64,000 nucleotides of DNA. It comes from Candidatus Saccharimonadota bacterium (lineage in GTDB: Bacteria; Patescibacteriota; Saccharimonadia; Saccharimonadales; Saccharimonadaceae). Position numbers and translations under genes: made by a program. Below are positions 18,567 to 28,056 of the stretch, one piece after another. The stretch spans positions 62,001 through 126,000 of the forward strand of contig UNSL01000002.1 of assembly GCA_900555265.1 (NCBI GenBank), in the 5' to 3' direction. The notes below the pieces were generated by a model. It searched no databases. It was not told the DNA's origin and worked only from the letters and a program-made list of their open reading frames with translations. Every line of letters begins with the position of its first letter. The stretch's first letter is position 1.

Positions 18567-19133
18567 ATGAAAATTACAAAGAAAAGACTCTCAAAAAAAC
18601 AAATATTAGCAACGATCATAATAATCATCGCTGTGATTTGCCTGAGTATTTTTGCCCTTGATAAGTTTGGTATTATTTCAATTTTTCCACAAAATGCTAC
18701 ACCTAACATAGGCAAAGAGCCTACTGTTGAAGAAAAGAAATCCGAAAAGGATACTAATCAAAACAATAAAGAAACCTTCTTAAATACGCCAAAAGATGAT
18801 AGTGATAATTCTGTAGAAAAAAGTAAACCCGCTCCAGTCCCAACAGACAACTCATCAATAGAACTTTCAACTAATAAAGACGGTGACAACGCAGTTATCA
18901 TTATAAAATTAAAAGAACACGGCTATTCTCAAGGTAAATGTTCTCTAACGGTAACTTCTAACGGCAAGAAAAATACTCAAGAAGCTCCTATTATCTATCA
19001 GCCAGAATATTCTACTTGTGCTGGATTTTCGATTCCTATATCATCCGTAGGAAATGGTCAATGGAATATATCTATATCAGTAACACCATTAAACGGTAAA
19101 CCTATAACTAAAACTATAGTGAAGGAATTTTAA
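18567..19133 (+). CDS. Membrane-anchored protein with a Lys/Asp-rich linker, unknown
   Basis: The protein has 188 residues: a basic N-terminus, one membrane helix (about 16-33, likely an uncleaved anchor), a charged Asn/Lys/Glu-rich linker (about 45-90) and a small outer domain (about 95-188) with two cysteines that may pair. The outer part has beta-strand-like patterning (SIELSTNKDGDNAVIIIKLK). I do not recognise a family. Its last base pair shares the start of the following ChW-repeat gene (TTTTAATG), so the two are co-translated and may act together at the cell surface. Confidence 0.65.
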   Translation: MKITKKRLSKKQILATIIIIIAVICLSIFALDKFGIISIFPQNATPNIGKEPTVEEKKSEKDTNQNNKETFLNTPKDDSDNSVEKSKPAPVPTDNSSIELSTNKDGDNAVIIIKLKEHGYSQGKCSLTVTSNGKKNTQEAPIIYQPEYSTCAGFSIPISSVGNGQWNISISVTPLNGKPITKTIVKEF

Positions 19134-21409
19134 TGACAAAGAATAAATTTTTTGCATCTATGGCTATTGTCGTCACAATTAGTCTTTGCGGCCTGCTATT
19201 TTTTACCAATAGGTCAGAAGCAGTAACTGCTAATGATTGGCGCGCAGGAAATATTGTTGACGATTTTGTTTTTACCAACTCTAATGACATGACTGTCGCT
19301 GATATACAAACGTTTCTTAATAATATAAACCCAAATTGCGATACATACGGAACCGGTCGCGCTACGGAAAGAGGAAGAGGAGATATTACTCGTGCTCAGT
19401 ACGCAGCCTCTCGCGGATGGGCTGGACCGCCTTACGTTTGTCTCAAGGATTATTATGAAGTTCCTAAATACACTCCAGGAGATTACATTCCTGCTAATAA
19501 TTTTAGTGGCTCAATTCCCTCAGGTGCTGTCAGCGCTGCACAAATAATTTATGATGCTGCAAAACGTAACAATTTAAGCCCAAAAGTGATATTAGTTAAA
19601 ATTGCAACTGAATCAGCCGGACCGCTAACAACCGATAATTGGCCATTACAAAGTCAATATACATATGCTATGGGGTCTCACTGTCCAGATAGTGGCCCCG
19701 GTGGTGGCGCTAGCTGTGACCGTAATTATGCAGGATTCTCTATGCAGGTTGAATCCGGAGCTCAGCTTATGCGTTGGTATATTGATAATATGGAAAAACC
19801 GTGGTGGACCTACAAAAAACCTTTTGCTACCAACTCCATATTATGGAATGTAGTCCAAAAAGGATGTGGTGCTGGTAATGTGTATATATCCAGTAAAGCA
19901 ACCGCTGCTTTATATACATATACACCGTATCAACCAAATCAAGCCGCATTAAACAATATGTACGGCTTAGGTGATGGGTGTAGTTCTTACGGCAACCGAA
20001 ACTTTTGGAGAGTATGGAGCGACTGGTTTGGATCAACACAATATAGCACTCCATTAATTAGTTTTAAATCACACATCAGCTATTACGGATGGACAGGACT
20101 AGTACATAACAAAGGCATAACAGGCTTTACTGGTCAAAGTAAATCCATGCAAGCTTTCAGTATAGATGGCGACGTCGCATATTCTTCATACAGCGAGGAG
20201 CGTGGATGGCAGCCAACTGTTTATGGCGGCATGCAGTCAGGAACAACAGAACTTAACCGCCCTATTCAGGCAATCAAAATACAGCCAACAGGATCGTTAG
20301 CTTCTAAATATGATATCTATTACCGAGTTCACGTGAGCTACGTTGGTTGGATGGGTTGGGCTAAAAATGGCACGCCAGCTGGCGTAACTGGTGGCCAAGG
20401 AAATAATATAGAGGCTATAGAGATCAGACTCGTTAATAAAGGCTCCAACGGTCCAGAAGAATCAGGACAACCATTCAGAGATATTAGTTCGAAAGAAGAT
20501 CCCGCACCACTATCTGTTTCTATTAGTTCTCATGTAGGCATGGTTGGATGGCAGCCAGCCGTCACTGATGAAATGATTAGCGGTACGGTGGGCCAGAATC
20601 ATCCAATTGAAGCAGTTAAGGCTTCTGTAACTAATAAAACTGGAATAGCCGGAAGTTTACAATATTCCTCTCACGTTTCTTGGATTGGGTGGCAAGAATG
20701 GAAAAACGCCAATGAAATATCAGGCACAACGGGTCAATTTAAATCAATCGAAGCAATTCGCTTCATGTTGACCGGAGAATTGGCAAAAAAATATGACATT
20801 TGGTATAGAGTATACTCACAGCATGCAGGTTGGATGGGTTGGGCTAAAAATGGCATGCCAGCTGGATCTACAGGCGCATCTAGATATATAGAAGCTATAC
20901 AGATTCGTGTATCTCCGAAGAATTCTCTAGTCTTACCTGGCGGAGCATTTTACAACCCAGGAAACACCCCAATTCCAGATATTTACGAACTTAACTATGC
21001 TACTCATGTAAGCTACGTTGGTTGGACCAAAGACGTTGGTCAAAATTCAATCTCTGGCACCACAGGAAGATCACTTTCAGTAGAAGCGATACGTATATCT
21101 AAGTCTATCTACCAGTCAGATGGAGGTACTATCAAATTATATTGCTCATCAAAATCATCAAATGATCCTTGGTCTACGACAACGCCAATGACATCCGACA
21201 AACAAATCTGCGGAACGACAGGTCAAACCAAACCTCTGAACGGCATAAAATTATCTCTGGATGAAAATGACTCTAGTGTATATGATGTATATTACCAAGT
21301 TCACTTATCCTGGATTGGATGGCAAGAATGGAAAAAGAATGGTGAAATAGCGGGAGATAAACCTGGGTCTCATATAGAAGCTATCAGAATAAAACTTGTC
21401 GAAAAATAG
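19133..21409 (+). CDS. Secreted ChW-repeat protein with a lysozyme/transglycosylase-like N-terminal domain
   Basis: The protein has 758 residues. Residues 1-30 form a signal peptide. Residues about 35-304 form a cysteine-containing domain with KVILVKIATESAG (Glu160 as candidate catalytic acid, in the setting of a soluble lytic transglycosylase helix) and YGNRNFWRVWSDWFG at its end. Residues about 305-758 hold nine tandem units of about 50 residues with the clostridial hydrophobic W pattern: H-x-S-x-x-GW, a polar turn, G-x-TG-x-x-x-x-IEAI. The eighth unit is degenerate. ChW repeats in other bacteria are found in secreted adhesive and wall-acting proteins. It probably binds or cuts wall material of the cell itself or a host. 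Confidence 0.8.
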   Translation: MTKNKFFASMAIVVTISLCGLLFFTNRSEAVTANDWRAGNIVDDFVFTNSNDMTVADIQTFLNNINPNCDTYGTGRATERGRGDITRAQYAASRGWAGPPYVCLKDYYEVPKYTPGDYIPANNFSGSIPSGAVSAAQIIYDAAKRNNLSPKVILVKIATESAGPLTTDNWPLQSQYTYAMGSHCPDSGPGGGASCDRNYAGFSMQVESGAQLMRWYIDNMEKPWWTYKKPFATNSILWNVVQKGCGAGNVYISSKATAALYTYTPYQPNQAALNNMYGLGDGCSSYGNRNFWRVWSDWFGSTQYSTPLISFKSHISYYGWTGLVHNKGITGFTGQSKSMQAFSIDGDVAYSSYSEERGWQPTVYGGMQSGTTELNRPIQAIKIQPTGSLASKYDIYYRVHVSYVGWMGWAKNGTPAGVTGGQGNNIEAIEIRLVNKGSNGPEESGQPFRDISSKEDPAPLSVSISSHVGMVGWQPAVTDEMISGTVGQNHPIEAVKASVTNKTGIAGSLQYSSHVSWIGWQEWKNANEISGTTGQFKSIEAIRFMLTGELAKKYDIWYRVYSQHAGWMGWAKNGMPAGSTGASRYIEAIQIRVSPKNSLVLPGGAFYNPGNTPIPDIYELNYATHVSYVGWTKDVGQNSISGTTGRSLSVEAIRISKSIYQSDGGTIKLYCSSKSSNDPWSTTTPMTSDKQICGTTGQTKPLNGIKLSLDENDSSVYDVYYQVHLSWIGWQEWKKNGEIAGDKPGSHIEAIRIKLVEK
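20045..21406 (+). repeat. Nine tandem ChW coding repeats
   Basis: About 150-base units encode the conserved GW ... SGTTGQ ... IEAI pattern. Units one to seven and nine keep the GW and IEAI cores, while unit eight has lost GW. Pairs of units alternate between a VSYVGWMGWAKNG type and an SGTTG type, suggesting duplication of a two-unit block. Confidence 0.75.
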
Positions 21410-21416
21410 TATATAT

Positions 21417-23615
21417 TTAACTATATATATCTATTATCTGTTGCTCGAGATTACTCCATTGATAATCTCGAGCTGTTTTAAGTCCATTTTTTATAAGCTT
21501 ATCTCGCAGCTCTTTATCATCCAATATCTTTTTAACTGCAGCAACTCCCTCTTCAATATTACCCTGCTTATAGAATAAACAATTATATCCATCCTTTAGA
21601 TATTCAACATTTCCTCCATTTGGAACCACTACAGATACGCCACCCGTAGCCATCATTTCAAGAGGTGGATATGAAAAACTCTCAAGAATACTTGTTTTTA
21701 TTAAGATATCACAGCTAGCATATACTTCTCCAACTTTTTCTGGAGATATTCTATTATAAAACCTATCGACTCTATACCAGTCTTTTGGCTCTTTACGGTA
21801 TGATAAATAAGATATTTCAAACTTTTCAGGATCAAGTTTATTAATAATACGAAAAGCCTCATCTGTATTTTTGTATTCGCTTTTACTATCGCCCTCAACT
21901 AATATTTTTATTTTTCCGGTAAAATCGCGCTCACGATATGGGTATAAACTTATATCGATGCCGTTAGAAACATATCTAGATTCCTTATGAAAAATATCTT
22001 TTAACCACCGCTGACACCATAAAGACATAGTTATATATTGTACTCCAGATTGATCGCAATAAGAGGCATTTGCTAAAAATCGCGGCTCTCCAGTTCCTGG
22101 CTCATAAAAATCTGTTTCAAAATTCTGTACAAAATACAGTCGATTACGAACGTTTGCTTGTTTTTTGATTACGTCAACGGTCGACCATAAAGTAGCCACT
22201 TGTGTATCAAAAAATGCTTTAATTTTTGTCTTATGAGCAATAATAATATTAAAACCTGGTAGCTCATATCTATATTTATAACTCTTCTTGGCTATTTTCA
22301 AGTTATGTTTACTGACAGCATCAATCAAAGTTACATCCCATCCGTGAGAGCGTAACACATCCGCATGTTTCAAAGCTACAATTACTCCTCCTGATATATC
22401 TGTTGATGGTAAAACGAAACCTATATTTCTAGCCAACCGCTCTCGGATAAATGATGCTATATTATATCCAGTATATACCGTAGAACAATTACGAGTCACC
22501 TCATTATAAGCCCTATTGGAAATAGAATCACGTAGGCTTTTGTCTGACACAAGCAAATCCATAGCATTAAACCATTCTTTGTCAGTATTTTTTACCAATA
22601 TTCCCGTAGAGCCATCTTGGACTTTTTCTGAAAAAGCACCAATTTCGCTAGCTATAATAGGAACTTTTACAAGCGCAGCCTCAATCCATTTATTCTCTGA
22701 TTTAGCTCGATTAAATATCGTATCAACAAGAGGAGCTAAAGCTATACTACATTCAGCCATAACCATTGGTAGTTCACGCCAATCAACAAATCCTGATGTA
22801 ATAATTCTATCCTTATATGGCTCAAGTATATCAGGTACATCAAGAATACCAGCTATCTTGAGGTATACATGTGGATATTTATCAAATATTTTTATGAGAC
22901 TCGGTATTACAAGATTGAAATCTTCATTATGAGTAATACTACCACTAAAATACCCAATAATCACCTTGTCTTCATCTTTATTTACCGCCTTAATAGCTGC
23001 ATTAGATCTACTAATCATTTCATCAGAAGCCACATTACGATTTATTAATACTTGACCCTTAATATATTTTTGTAGCTCTTCTTGTAGTTGAGTTGTTGTT
23101 GTGATTGCATGACTGCATAAAGTTAGAGTCTCACGCATCCTATTGACACCGTCATTATATAGACGTTTATCTTCATCGCTCATTTTTTGAACATACTCAA
23201 TCGAGTCGGTATATTTTTGGTCAATTACCAAATCATCTATATCAAAAAAGCATGTTTTATTAAAATAATTAGCTTGTTTAATAAAATCACGTACCGTATC
23301 AGTTATTGGACACCTAAAAAATACAAATCCACGATAATATTTTAATTGATCTAATGATAACCTGTCGTAAAAAACACTATCAGCTGTTAATCCTTGAGAT
23401 ATTAACTGCTCAATTTGATGAGCTACACGATATCTTTCTGGATGAGGTAGCGTACAACCATTAATAAATAATATATCTTTGTATTCTTTATTTTTTCTAT
23501 CAGGAAACTTCTTATAATACGCATATTTTGCTGCACGTTTGGCAAAGCGCAAAGCACCATCGTCTTTAATTATAAGAGTACTCTTCTTTATAAGATTATT
23601 AATTCTTCGAATCAT
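21417..23615 (-). CDS. Two-domain glycosyltransferase (tandem GT-B modules)
   Basis: This 732-residue protein is two glycosyltransferases in one chain. Residues about 45-375 form a GT4-like unit: INGCTLPHPERYRV at the start, FFDIDDLVID, IIGYFSGSITHNEDF as the second Rossmann entry and SENKWIEAALVKVP as the donor-site region. Residues about 395-732 form a second unit starting NIGFVLPSTDISGGVIVALKHA, similar to the WsaF/rhamnosyltransferase group, with ILVEGDSKSEYKNTDEA and ESFSYPPLEMMATGG (donor site). A processive or dual-linkage enzyme is likely. It is the last gene of a minus-strand unit headed by the ABC exporter and overlaps the upstream gene by 17 bases. Confidence 0.85.
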   Translation of the reverse strand: MIRRINNLIKKSTLIIKDDGALRFAKRAAKYAYYKKFPDRKNKEYKDILFINGCTLPHPERYRVAHQIEQLISQGLTADSVFYDRLSLDQLKYYRGFVFFRCPITDTVRDFIKQANYFNKTCFFDIDDLVIDQKYTDSIEYVQKMSDEDKRLYNDGVNRMRETLTLCSHAITTTTQLQEELQKYIKGQVLINRNVASDEMISRSNAAIKAVNKDEDKVIIGYFSGSITHNEDFNLVIPSLIKIFDKYPHVYLKIAGILDVPDILEPYKDRIITSGFVDWRELPMVMAECSIALAPLVDTIFNRAKSENKWIEAALVKVPIIASEIGAFSEKVQDGSTGILVKNTDKEWFNAMDLLVSDKSLRDSISNRAYNEVTRNCSTVYTGYNIASFIRERLARNIGFVLPSTDISGGVIVALKHADVLRSHGWDVTLIDAVSKHNLKIAKKSYKYRYELPGFNIIIAHKTKIKAFFDTQVATLWSTVDVIKKQANVRNRLYFVQNFETDFYEPGTGEPRFLANASYCDQSGVQYITMSLWCQRWLKDIFHKESRYVSNGIDISLYPYRERDFTGKIKILVEGDSKSEYKNTDEAFRIINKLDPEKFEISYLSYRKEPKDWYRVDRFYNRISPEKVGEVYASCDILIKTSILESFSYPPLEMMATGGVSVVVPNGGNVEYLKDGYNCLFYKQGNIEEGVAAVKKILDDKELRDKLIKNGLKTARDYQWSNLEQQIIDIYS

Positions 23616-25014
23616 CTTTTTCTCCTATTATTATATATGGATTATATAACGTTCTCATCTCTTTGTTGCAAAGCGCCGCTGTTATAGACTCACTATCCAT
23701 TCTTGTTGATCTGTCAATTAGATTAAGCTTTTTTCTCTCTACAAATATAATAGGAGCGTACGCTTCACCAAGATTATATTTAGATGTTAAATAAATATGC
23801 CTAGTAAACGATCGTCTATTTAACATATGTATACATTCTACTATCCTCTTATCTAAAATAGATATGAGGTTATTTATTACTTGCTCTTCGTCCATTATTT
23901 TTGGAATGACAGCACCAATATCTCGCCTTAAAACATCGCCCATTGAATCTCTAAAATTTATGCAATTTATTGGTTTTTCTGAAAATATTACTATATCAGA
24001 AAGTTCTTTATCTAAAATATCGCCAATATTTTTTGTATTATCAAATAGTACATTACTTAGACTAATGCCTTTATGTGTACAATACTGTAAATGCCACTGT
24101 GCGCCATACATTGGATCTCGAATTACTCTAGCCTCCACCTTGCGCAACCTAACGTCATCTTCTAAGGCTTTCTTTTGAGCCTCAACAACATATGGCTTAG
24201 CATCCAAGTCCATTGCTGTAGAATTTTTATGAACACGCCAATAATATAATATTTTCGGAATATGCACAATATGATTTGGTTGCAAATTCCTCGTTATTCT
24301 TAAAAATAATTCCCAATCCTGAGTTCCATTATAATTGCCATCCTCACACTTTAACTTTATTAAGAAATCTCTTTGTATTACTGCAAAGTGTGTAATATAA
24401 TTTATGGAACGTAAAAAATCGCCATTCCAATCAGGCTTAAAAAATGGTTGATACTGTCTTCCGTTTTCGTCAAGCTTGATCTCATCTGTATATAAGAATT
24501 TTACGCCTGATACTTCGTTTATCTTTTTCACAACATATAACAAGACATCTTTATGTAATACGTCATCATGATCTAATAGTCCTATATATTCACCCTTGGC
24601 TTTCTCAATACCATAATTTGTTGCCCCAGCAATGTGCCGATTTTTTTTAAGAAAAAAACTCTTTATTTTTACATTATCTTTCGATATATTACTTATTTCA
24701 TCCCTTACTTCACTATTAGGAGATGCGTCGTCTACGATAATCAGTTCCCAATTCGTATATGATTGATTCTCTACTGACTGTATCATATCTCTTAAATATT
24801 CTATCGGCGTATTATACGTAGGAACGATAATAGATATGAGCGGGTTATTTCGCATCTTCTCATTATTAACAATATTTTCATTTTTACGATTCCATGCTTC
24901 GTATATTTTTCTCTGCCTTGAATCGAGATATTTCCTATACGGATACAGTAATGTCAATAAGAACGTATAAATAGACTTTTTGCCTTTTATCTTATTTTTA
25001 AGGTTCTGTAGCAT
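23599..25014 (-). CDS. Family 2 glycosyltransferase with C-terminal extension
   Basis: The protein has about 471 residues. The GT-A domain starts near residue 60 with ISIIVPTYNTPIEYLRDMI, followed by ELIIVDDASPNSEVRD and GLLDHDDVLHKDVL (DxD-like site), matching O-antigen rhamnosyl- or galactosyltransferases. The C-terminal 180 residues are less conserved. I favour the ATG at 25014, with GGAAG just ahead of it, over the ATG at 25026, which would lie inside the ABC-transporter gene. Both are in frame and differ by four residues. It lies between the Wzt-like ATPase and the tandem glycosyltransferase, in one operon. Confidence 0.87.
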   Translation of the reverse strand: MLQNLKNKIKGKKSIYTFLLTLLYPYRKYLDSRQRKIYEAWNRKNENIVNNEKMRNNPLISIIVPTYNTPIEYLRDMIQSVENQSYTNWELIIVDDASPNSEVRDEISNISKDNVKIKSFFLKKNRHIAGATNYGIEKAKGEYIGLLDHDDVLHKDVLLYVVKKINEVSGVKFLYTDEIKLDENGRQYQPFFKPDWNGDFLRSINYITHFAVIQRDFLIKLKCEDGNYNGTQDWELFLRITRNLQPNHIVHIPKILYYWRVHKNSTAMDLDAKPYVVEAQKKALEDDVRLRKVEARVIRDPMYGAQWHLQYCTHKGISLSNVLFDNTKNIGDILDKELSDIVIFSEKPINCINFRDSMGDVLRRDIGAVIPKIMDEEQVINNLISILDKRIVECIHMLNRRSFTRHIYLTSKYNLGEAYAPIIFVERKKLNLIDRSTRMDSESITAALCNKEMRTLYNPYIIIGEKDDSKN

Positions 25015-25016
25015 AT

Positions 25017-26177
25017 TTACTTCCATTTATGATCTAGCTTGGTTACACCACCCCAACGACCACCATCGTAATCTCGCTGAACTGAAAAATGAGGCCCCTC
25101 TTCTATAAAAGATATTGTATCTATGTCTCTTGCTCCAGTTAATCCAGCTTTTATAAAATAATCACCCTCGTTAAGATTTAGTTTGACTATATATTCTGCT
25201 CTATTCTCATGCTTAATACTATATTTATCTTGATATGTATTAGGACCAAATACGTATTCTCCATTTTCTCTGAATATAGCAACTCCAACGTTTTTAACTC
25301 CCTTTTGTTTCCAGGATAGCTTTATGGTAATAGATTCATTATATTCAAAAGAACTACTTTCGATACCTTTGTTATTATATATGCTTACATCAAAAGGCGC
25401 AGACGTACGGTCAAATTTATGGGTCTTAGCATGCTCTAGTTCATTACTAATACTATACGCAGCAGCAACCATATGAGGTTTACCTTGCATCTTTATTTTA
25501 CCATCCTCAAGTAATACGGCCTTATTACAAAAACGTTCCACAGCTCCCATGTCATGAGTCACAAGTATTACGGTCTTTTTTTCACGTTTTAACTTATCAA
25601 AATATGCATAACATTTTTTCTGAAAAGCTTCATCTCCAACCGCCAAAACTTCATCGAGCATTAAAATATCACCTTTAGCTTTTATAGCAATCGAAAACGC
25701 TAGACGTACTTGCATACCGCTCGAATAATTCTTCAGCTTTTCCTCCATAAAATCGCCCATCTCAGCGAATTCGACAATTTCGTCATACATAGAGCCAACT
25801 TCTTTTCGACTGAATCCTAACAAAGCACCATTTAGATACACATTATCCCTACCGGACAGCTCAGGATTAAAACCAACACCAAGTTCTATAAACGGAACAA
25901 GCTTTCCTTTCGTGTGTATACTGCCTTCATTGGGTGTATAAATACCCGCTATTAATTTTAATAGGGTACTTTTACCAGATCCATTTTTTCCAACTATTCC
26001 AAAGAAATCACCTTCCTTTATATTAAAAGATATTTCTTTTAACGGTGTAAAATCTCTATATCCTTTTTTTCTTAGTAAAAATCCTACTACTTTCTGTTTC
26101 AGCATTGTTACTGCTTCAATTGGAATTTTAAATGTCTTGGTTACGTTAACAATTTCAACCGCATTATTTTTTGCCAT
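25017..26177 (-). CDS. Polysaccharide ABC exporter ATPase with Wzt-type sugar-binding tail
   Basis: The protein has 386 residues. Residues 1-240 form an ATPase domain: Walker A GKNGSGKST at 63-71, signature SSGMQVRLAF and Walker B DILMLDEVLAVGD, with the long spacing of the O-antigen/teichoic acid exporter class (Wzt/TagH). Residues about 260-386 are a beta-rich domain like the Wzt C-terminal domain, which in known systems binds the capped end of the glycan and sets the exported length. The permease gene precedes it by two bases. Together they would export a lipid-linked polymer through the membrane, a second route besides the flippase. Confidence 0.9.
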   Translation of the reverse strand: MAKNNAVEIVNVTKTFKIPIEAVTMLKQKVVGFLLRKKGYRDFTPLKEISFNIKEGDFFGIVGKNGSGKSTLLKLIAGIYTPNEGSIHTKGKLVPFIELGVGFNPELSGRDNVYLNGALLGFSRKEVGSMYDEIVEFAEMGDFMEEKLKNYSSGMQVRLAFSIAIKAKGDILMLDEVLAVGDEAFQKKCYAYFDKLKREKKTVILVTHDMGAVERFCNKAVLLEDGKIKMQGKPHMVAAAYSISNELEHAKTHKFDRTSAPFDVSIYNNKGIESSSFEYNESITIKLSWKQKGVKNVGVAIFRENGEYVFGPNTYQDKYSIKHENRAEYIVKLNLNEGDYFIKAGLTGARDIDTISFIEEGPHFSVQRDYDGGRWGGVTKLDHKWK

Positions 26178-26179
26178 TA

Positions 26180-27001
26180 TTAAATATCCTCCGCAAAATA
26201 TCGTGATCTCTTAGAAAAACAATAAATTCCCAGTATTACCGTAACAATAATTACTATCCATGGAAAAATAATACGCCAGTCATGTATTAAATCGGTAGAT
26301 CTAATAATTGACCCATCTTGATTTATCAAAGCATACCTTGCGTCTTGGATTATCTGTGTAACTGGGTTCATAAATAATAGTTCTGCAGCTACACGGCTAC
26401 GTTCCAAGGCCATCTGTATTGGATAAATAATTGGAGCTGCATAAAAAGCTGCTTGTAAAAATATTTCCCATATATAACTAGTATCACGATACTTTACATT
26501 AAATACAGACAACAATAAAGCTATACCTAATGAAAATATGTATAATTCAATAATAAGCGGCACTATTAATAATGCAGTCCAGGAAAGGCTCACGCCATTC
26601 AGTAGAATAAATATTAAAACTACACCAAGATTAATAAATAAATTAATTAATGATGAAACCGTTCCTGAAATTACAATTATATATTTTGGAAAATTTAATT
26701 TTCTGATTAAATCTCCTCTATTTACTATAGATCCCAACCCATTGCTTGTTGCCTCTGTAAAAAACGACCATAAAACAATACCTAATAACATAGTCACAGG
26801 AAAATGCGGTATTCCTCTATCTAAGCGTAGTATGTGAACAAAAACTACATATAAAATAGCAAACAAGAATAACGGTTTTAATACGCTCCATACGTAACCC
26901 AAAACCGAACCCTGATATCTAAGTTTAAAATCAGTTACAATAAGTTCTCTTAATAATATAATATTTCGACGATCTAAGAGATTTAAAGACTTCCACATCA
27001 C
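26180..27001 (-). CDS. Polysaccharide ABC exporter permease (Wzm/TagG, ABC-2 type)
   Basis: The protein has 272-273 residues and six membrane helices. DFKLRYQGSVLGYVWSVLKPLF is the typical ABC-2 amphipathic gate before the first helix, followed by FFTEATSNGLGSIVNRGDLIRKLNFP and a closing ALYFMNPVTQIIQ-like stretch. It pairs with the downstream ATPase two bases away. The start may be the GTG at 27001, six bases after TATACT (27013-27008), or the ATG at 26998. Neither has a ribosome binding site, so translation is likely leaderless. Confidence 0.9.
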   Translation of the reverse strand: MMWKSLNLLDRRNIILLRELIVTDFKLRYQGSVLGYVWSVLKPLFLFAILYVVFVHILRLDRGIPHFPVTMLLGIVLWSFFTEATSNGLGSIVNRGDLIRKLNFPKYIIVISGTVSSLINLFINLGVVLIFILLNGVSLSWTALLIVPLIIELYIFSLGIALLLSVFNVKYRDTSYIWEIFLQAAFYAAPIIYPIQMALERSRVAAELLFMNPVTQIIQDARYALINQDGSIIRSTDLIHDWRIIFPWIVIIVTVILGIYCFSKRSRYFAEDI

Positions 27002-27007
27002 TATACT

Positions 27008-27017
27008 AGTATATAAT
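27008..27017. promoter_or_regulatory. Overlapping divergent -10 boxes
   Basis: TATACT on the minus strand (27013-27008) serves the ABC exporter operon. TATAAT on the plus strand (27012-27017) serves the glycosyltransferase gene at 27030. The boxes share two bases, so the divergent promoters are likely mutually exclusive. Confidence 0.55.
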
Positions 27018-27029
27018 AGTTAATGTATT

Positions 27030-28043
27030 ATGAATAGACTTGCAATTATAGTTCTTAATTGGAACGGATCCGACGACGCCATAGAGTGTGTTGATTCATT
27101 AATAGAACAAACCTTAAAACCTACTATTGTTATAGTAGATAATAATAGTAGCGACAATTCTGTTACTGTATTTGAAGAATATATATCATCACATAAAAAA
27201 GAAAAGATCGTTTTACTCAAAAACTCAGACAATCTAGGATTCGCGGGAGGAATTAATACAGGATTAATCTACGCCCTAAAAAACAACTTTGAATATATTG
27301 GAGTACTTAATCCGGACGCGATAGCTGATAAAAACTGGTGCGAATCTCTCATTTATCAATTATCAAAATACCCACAATGCGGAATTGCGACTGGAATCTT
27401 ACAAAGACGCAATAGCAAAACTCTTGACACAACTGGAGATTTTTACACAACGTGGGGACTTCCTGGACCAAGAAATCGTGATGATCCCATAAAAAACGCA
27501 CCAACTAAGCCTGGAGAAATATTTGGTGCGACTGGCGGCGGGGCTATTTATCGTGCAAAAATCTTTGATGATATAGATATGTTTGATGAAGATTTCTTCA
27601 TGTATTATGAGGATGTTGACTTAAGTTTTCGGGTGCAATTAGCCGGCTGGAAAGTTCGCTTCACACCCAAGGCTATCGCTTATCATAAAGTCGGCGCTAG
27701 TAGTAAAAAAGTCCCCGGATTAGCTGTTTATAATACTTTCAAAAACTTACCATTAGTCTTCATTAAAAATATTCCGGGTAAATTATTTTGGTATATTGGT
27801 GTACGATTTTTGCTGACATATTGGTTGATTTTTGCCAGCGCAATTCGTCACGGCAACGGTTGGCCCGCATTCAAGGGTGCTTTAGCATCAATTATTCACA
27901 AACCAGCAGCTTATAAAAAACGTTTTTATATCCAAAAAAATCGTAAGGTTTCCGTCGACTATATTCGTAATATTATCCACGATGGACCGCTGCCAAATCA
28001 AACTGGATTATTAAAATTTAAGCAATTTTTCAGAATAAAATAA
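27030..28043 (+). CDS. Family 2 glycosyltransferase, rhamnosyltransferase-like
   Basis: The protein has 337 residues: IIVLNWNGSDDAIECVDSL at 6-24, VIVDNNSSDNS, NLGFAGGINTG and YIGVLNPDAI (the NxD/DxD equivalent), then FMYYEDVDLSFRVQLAGW. These are the standard motifs of RfbF/WbbL-type rhamnosyltransferases. The tail has one or two hydrophobic stretches that may attach it to the membrane. With rmlABCD in the locus, dTDP-rhamnose is a plausible donor, but this is inference. It opens a plus-strand unit followed 14 bases later by the GtrB-like gene. Confidence 0.87.
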   Translation: MNRLAIIVLNWNGSDDAIECVDSLIEQTLKPTIVIVDNNSSDNSVTVFEEYISSHKKEKIVLLKNSDNLGFAGGINTGLIYALKNNFEYIGVLNPDAIADKNWCESLIYQLSKYPQCGIATGILQRRNSKTLDTTGDFYTTWGLPGPRNRDDPIKNAPTKPGEIFGATGGGAIYRAKIFDDIDMFDEDFFMYYEDVDLSFRVQLAGWKVRFTPKAIAYHKVGASSKKVPGLAVYNTFKNLPLVFIKNIPGKLFWYIGVRFLLTYWLIFASAIRHGNGWPAFKGALASIIHKPAAYKKRFYIQKNRKVSVDYIRNIIHDGPLPNQTGLLKFKQFFRIK

Positions 28044-28056
28044 TATATTTAATACC

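Noticed and set aside
20045..21406. ChW repeats as a DNA-level tandem repeat or CRISPR-like array
   Set aside because: The repeats are conserved as protein pattern with diverged codons, in a single open frame; no spacers or repeats of fixed sequence were seen.
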